A stretch of 64,000 bases of DNA from Roseomonas haemaphysalidis (lineage in GTDB: Bacteria; Pseudomonadota; Alphaproteobacteria; Acetobacterales; Acetobacteraceae): the NCBI RefSeq assembly GCF_017355405.1, contig NZ_CP061178.1:124001-188000 (forward strand), written 5' to 3'. This document shows, piece after piece, positions 60,783 to 64,000 of this stretch; position 1 is the first letter of the stretch, and every line of letters starts with the position of its first letter. The notes beneath the pieces were generated by a model that had not been told where the DNA came from, did no database searches, and worked only from the letters and a program-made list of their open reading frames with translations. The position numbers and the translations under genes are program-made.

Positions 60783-63471
60783 TGACGCGGCTGCGCTAGT
60801 GCCGACACGCTGGCTGGAGGGCATCTTCGGCCGCCGGCGCTGCATCGACCTGCCGGCCGTGGCGGGTGGGCCGGCGGTGCTGGCGCGGATGCCCTGGTGC
60901 CACCGCGTTCTGCTGGAGAACGTCATGCGTCAGCCGGAGGCGGCGGTGCGCGCGGCCGGCCGGCTGGCGCTGCTCGACTTCCTGGATACCGGGGTGTCGG
61001 AGGCGGAGATTCCCTTCGCGCCTGGCCGCATCCTGATGCACGACACCACCTGCGGGCCGGCGCTGGTCGATATCGCGGCCATGCGGGATGTGCTGGCGCA
61101 GGCGGGCGGCGACCCGGCGCGGCTCAACCCTGCGGTGCCCGTCGCTACCTCCACCGATCATTCGCTGCCCGTCGATGTTGCCGCCCGGCCGGATGCCGTG
61201 CGGATCAACATGGCGAATGAGATGGCGCGCAATGCCGAGCGCTATCGCTTCATGAAATGGGCCGCCGGCATGGTGAGTGGCTTCCAGGTGTTTCCCCCCG
61301 GCACCGGCATCATGCACACCATCAACCTGGAGCGGCTGGCCAGCGTGGTCGCGACCGAATGGCGCGACGGCGAGGCCTGGGCGGTGCCTGACACGCTGGT
61401 CGGCACCGACAGCCATACGCCGATGGTCAACGGCATCGGCGTGCTGGGCTGGGGCGTGGGCGGCATCGAGGCGGAGGGCGTGATGTTCGACGTACCCGTC
61501 TCGCTGCGCGTACCGGAGGTGATCGGCGTGCGGCTGGAAGGCGCCTTGCCGGAAGGCAGCCTGGCGACCGACCTGGCCCTGGCCGTGACGCAGATGCTGC
61601 GCGCCGCCGGCGTGTCCGGCGAGTTCGTGGAATTCTTCGGGCCGGGCGTCGGGCGGCTGACCGCCGGGCAGCGCGCGGTCGTCGCCAACATGGCCCCGGA
61701 ATATGGGGCGACCACCGGCGTCTTTCCGATCGACGACATGACCCTGCGCTATCTGCGGGACACCGGGCGAGACGCGGCGCAGGTGGCGCTGGTGGAAGGG
61801 TACGCGCGGGCGCAGGGGCTGTGGCACGAGCCGTCGCAGGCGCCGCGCTACACGCGCGTGCTGGCTCTGGACCTTGCCGGCATCGGCCCCTCGCTCGCCG
61901 GTCCGCACCGGCCGCAGGACCGGCTGGCACCGGCGGGCGTGCCGGCGGCGCTGCGTGCGGCGGGGATCGATCCCGCCGCCGGCGAGGTGGCCGGGCTGCC
62001 GCCGGATGCCGTGGCGATCGCCGCCATCACCTCCTGCACCAACACCACCGACCTTGGCCTGCTGGTTGCCGCCGGGCTGGTGGCGCGAAGGGCGCTGGCG
62101 CTGGGCCTGGGTGTGCCCGGCTGGGTCAAGACCTCCCTGACCCCGGGCTCACCCAGCGCGGAACGCCGGCTGCGGCGGGTCGGGCTGCTGCAGGAGCTGG
62201 AAACGCTGGGCTTCGGTATCGCCGGCTATGGCTGCGCCACCTGCATCGGCAATTCCGGCCCATTGCTGCCCGCCGTGGCGGAGGCGGTGCAGCGGGACGG
62301 CCTGCGCCCCGTGGCCGTGCTGTCCGGCAACCGGAACTTCCCCGGCCGCGTGCACGCGCAGATCGATGCCGCGCTGCTGGCCTCCCCACCCATGGTCGTC
62401 GCCTACGCCATCGCCGGCCGCGCGGCGCTGGACATCAGCCGCGACGTATTGGGCGAGGCGGTGGACGGGCGTCCCGTCCGCCTTGCCGACCTTTGGCCGA
62501 CGGCCGGCGAGATCGATGCCTTGACGGCGGCCGCGAGCGAGCCGGGCGATATCGCCGCATCGGCGGCGGAGGCCGATCGCTCCGCCGATTGGGCAACCTT
62601 GCAGGCACCCGGCTTGGCACGGTTTCCCTGGGATCGCGCCTCGACCTATCTGCGCCCGCCGCCCTTCGTGAACTTCGGGCCGGCGGAGGCGGCGGAGGCA
62701 TCGCTGGTGGCCCACCCGCTGCTGGTCCTGGGCGACGACATCACCACCGACCATATCTCCCCCGCCGGTGCCATTCCGGCACGCAGCGACGCCGCTGCCT
62801 GGCTGGTCGAACACGGCGAGAACCCGGCCGATCTGAATGTCTACGCCTCCCGGCGCGGCAACTGGGAAGTGATGCTGCGAGGGTTGTTCACCAACAAGGC
62901 CGCCGTGAACCACCTGTTGCCCAGCCGCGCAGCCGGCCAGTCGGTTTTCGCGCCGACGGGAGAAGTGATGCCGGTATGGCAGGCGGCAGCGCGCTACGCC
63001 GAAGGCAGGCTCCCGGTGGTCATCATTGCGGGAGAGCGGTATGGCACCGGATCCTCACGTGACTGGGCGGCGAAGGGTGCCCAGCTGCTAGGCGTGCGGG
63101 CGGTGCTGGCGAACAGCTTCGAGCGGATCCATCGCTCCAATCTCGTTGGCATGGGCGTGCTGCCGCTGCGCCTGCCGGAGGGCTGGCGCTTCGACACCAT
63201 GGGACTGGAAGCCGGAGACCGGATCGAAGTCCTTCTGTCCTCCGCCGTGCTGACACCCCGTGCGGCCGTGCCGATCATCCTTCACCGAAAGGATGGCGAC
63301 GCGCGCCATGGCACCGCTATGGCTCTGCTGGATACGACGCGCGAAGTGAACCTGATCCGTGCCGGGGGTATCATCCCGACCATTCTACGCCGCGCCTTGA
63401 AGGATGGAGCGCCCGGCGTGGTGGAGAAAGGTGAACCACGATGGTCTGGTACGAGCTTCGGTAGAAACTGA
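60775..63471 (+). CDS. Aconitate hydratase, AcnA/IRP family
   Basis: An 898-residue aconitase of the AcnA/IRP type, of normal length. The 4Fe-4S cysteines are C421 (ITSCTNTTD), C487 and C490 (GYGCATCIGNSGPL). Substrate-site segments such as GTDSHTPMVNGIGVLGWGVGG (core GTDSHTPMVNGIG), LSGNRNFPGRVH and GTGSSRDWAAKGAQLLG (GSGSS in most aconitases) are present. It may be a specialised copy acting on a substituted aconitate or homoaconitate, since it sits in a transport-linked operon rather than alone; the housekeeping role cannot be excluded. The N-terminal region is shorter and more divergent than typical AcnA. Confidence 0.9.
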   Translation: MADDAAALVPTRWLEGIFGRRRCIDLPAVAGGPAVLARMPWCHRVLLENVMRQPEAAVRAAGRLALLDFLDTGVSEAEIPFAPGRILMHDTTCGPALVDIAAMRDVLAQAGGDPARLNPAVPVATSTDHSLPVDVAARPDAVRINMANEMARNAERYRFMKWAAGMVSGFQVFPPGTGIMHTINLERLASVVATEWRDGEAWAVPDTLVGTDSHTPMVNGIGVLGWGVGGIEAEGVMFDVPVSLRVPEVIGVRLEGALPEGSLATDLALAVTQMLRAAGVSGEFVEFFGPGVGRLTAGQRAVVANMAPEYGATTGVFPIDDMTLRYLRDTGRDAAQVALVEGYARAQGLWHEPSQAPRYTRVLALDLAGIGPSLAGPHRPQDRLAPAGVPAALRAAGIDPAAGEVAGLPPDAVAIAAITSCTNTTDLGLLVAAGLVARRALALGLGVPGWVKTSLTPGSPSAERRLRRVGLLQELETLGFGIAGYGCATCIGNSGPLLPAVAEAVQRDGLRPVAVLSGNRNFPGRVHAQIDAALLASPPMVVAYAIAGRAALDISRDVLGEAVDGRPVRLADLWPTAGEIDALTAAASEPGDIAASAAEADRSADWATLQAPGLARFPWDRASTYLRPPPFVNFGPAEAAEASLVAHPLLVLGDDITTDHISPAGAIPARSDAAAWLVEHGENPADLNVYASRRGNWEVMLRGLFTNKAAVNHLLPSRAAGQSVFAPTGEVMPVWQAAARYAEGRLPVVIIAGERYGTGSSRDWAAKGAQLLGVRAVLANSFERIHRSNLVGMGVLPLRLPEGWRFDTMGLEAGDRIEVLLSSAVLTPRAAVPIILHRKDGDARHGTAMALLDTTREVNLIRAGGIIPTILRRALKDGAPGVVEKGEPRWSGTSFGRN

Positions 63472-63651
63472 CACGGGTATTCACCCAGGCTGGAATAGCG
63501 ATGCGGCGGCTGTCGGAAATTGCGGGTATCGTCCATGCCCGACGACCACACCTGCCGGGCCACGACGGCACTTCGGCTGATCAGGAGGGACAAGGCGGCG
63601 TACGAGCGGTATGTTTGAGGGTAGTGACCGAACCCGGACAGCCGCCTCACG

Positions 63652-64000
63652 ATGCCTCAAGAGTTCCCGCACGACGCCAACGGTACCACGGAGCTGCATC
63701 GCAGCCTCGCGCGTGACATCCTGCTCCGCCTGCAAGCGGAAAGCGTGAAGCCGGGGGAGAAGCTGTCGCGACTGTTGCTATCGCGGGAGCTGGGGGTATC
63801 GCGCACGCCGGTGAACGGGGCCATCGCTTTGCTCGCCAATCTGGGCGTCGTGCGGACGGAGGGTAGGGCGGTACGGTTGGTGGATCCGGGGCTGGACGCC
63901 GCCAGGCTCGGTGCCCCGGGGCCATCTCCAGCGGAAGAAGTCGCTGACCTGATGATCCGCCTCGCCCGAGACAGGCGCATAGGGACGCTGCCGGACGAAG
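63652..64000 (+). CDS. GntR-family regulator with probable tandem winged helix (partial, runs off the window)
   Basis: Partial coding region of at least 116 residues, open to the window end. Residues about 14-75 form a GntR winged helix (LHRSLARDILLRLQAESVKPG shortened to LARDILLRLQ; LSRELGVSRTPVNGAI, ANLGVVRTEGRAVRL). After a linker the sequence EEVADLMIRLARDRRIGTLPDE matches the start of the second winged helix of the regulator at 56830-57759 (LAAVYFAIAEDRVAGRLPDT), so it is probably the same two-headed type. The ATG at 63652 lies 180 bases after the aconitase stop. Its targets lie at least partly outside the window. Confidence 0.82.
   Translation, partial: MPQEFPHDANGTTELHRSLARDILLRLQAESVKPGEKLSRLLLSRELGVSRTPVNGAIALLANLGVVRTEGRAVRLVDPGLDAARLGAPGPSPAEEVADLMIRLARDRRIGTLPDE

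Overview
This window is a stretch of GC-rich bacterial chromosome or large replicon. It most resembles an alphaproteobacterium of the Acetobacteraceae (Roseomonas-like). This is inferred from the high GC, the many orphan TctC/Bug-type periplasmic binding proteins, the HWE/HisKA_2 kinases and the gene style. There is no rRNA or tRNA to confirm it. Most of the window is catabolic and transport gene clusters, each next to its own small regulator. No CRISPR array, prophage or plasmid replication gene was seen.

Layout. 0.1-13 kb: a PhzF-like isomerase, then a GntR + FAD-oxidoreductase unit divergent from a complete dipeptide/oligopeptide-type ABC transporter, an LLM-type flavin monooxygenase, a second binding protein and a gamma-glutamyltransferase. 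13-16 kb: an Old Yellow Enzyme and GntR regulator divergent from a TctC protein, with a clean operator-like dyad between them. 16-26 kb: urtABCDE (urea ABC transporter, minus strand) divergent from an unusual hybrid kinase and a LuxR-type response regulator. The hybrid kinase joins an NCS1-type permease, an eight-cysteine module, a histidine kinase and a receiver. No urease genes lie in the window.

26-30 kb: a decayed IS5-family transposase and the ergothioneine genes egtB-egtD. 30-38 kb: two three-gene operons pointing at each other (hydratase-CoA transferase-TctC and CitE-like lyase-TctC-CoA transferase), each flanked by a divergent LysR gene. Together they read as activation, hydration and cleavage of a small branched dicarboxylate. 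38-49 kb: a stress/sensory block with an HWE kinase, PfpI, an FmdB zinc ribbon, two zinc alcohol dehydrogenases, an SRPBCC membrane protein, a 1208-residue hybrid kinase ending in a degenerate receiver plus LuxR helix-turn-helix, and a small HisKA_2 kinase. 49-50 kb: a PEP-CTERM protein.

50-57 kb: SDR, IclR regulator, iron-containing alcohol dehydrogenase, sialidase-fold protein, DapA-family lyase and TctC, with GTTCG-N5-CGAAC sites that suggest IclR control. 57-64 kb: a GntR regulator with two winged-helix domains divergent from TctC, an Ldh-family dehydrogenase, a metallo-beta-lactamase-fold hydrolase and an AcnA-like aconitase. A second regulator of the same tandem type runs off the right edge.

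The most notable points are the permease-Cys8-kinase fusion beside urt, the mirror-image CoA-transferase operons, the tandem winged-helix GntR regulators, the pseudo-receiver in the large kinase, and the IclR-type sites around the sialidase/DapA cluster.
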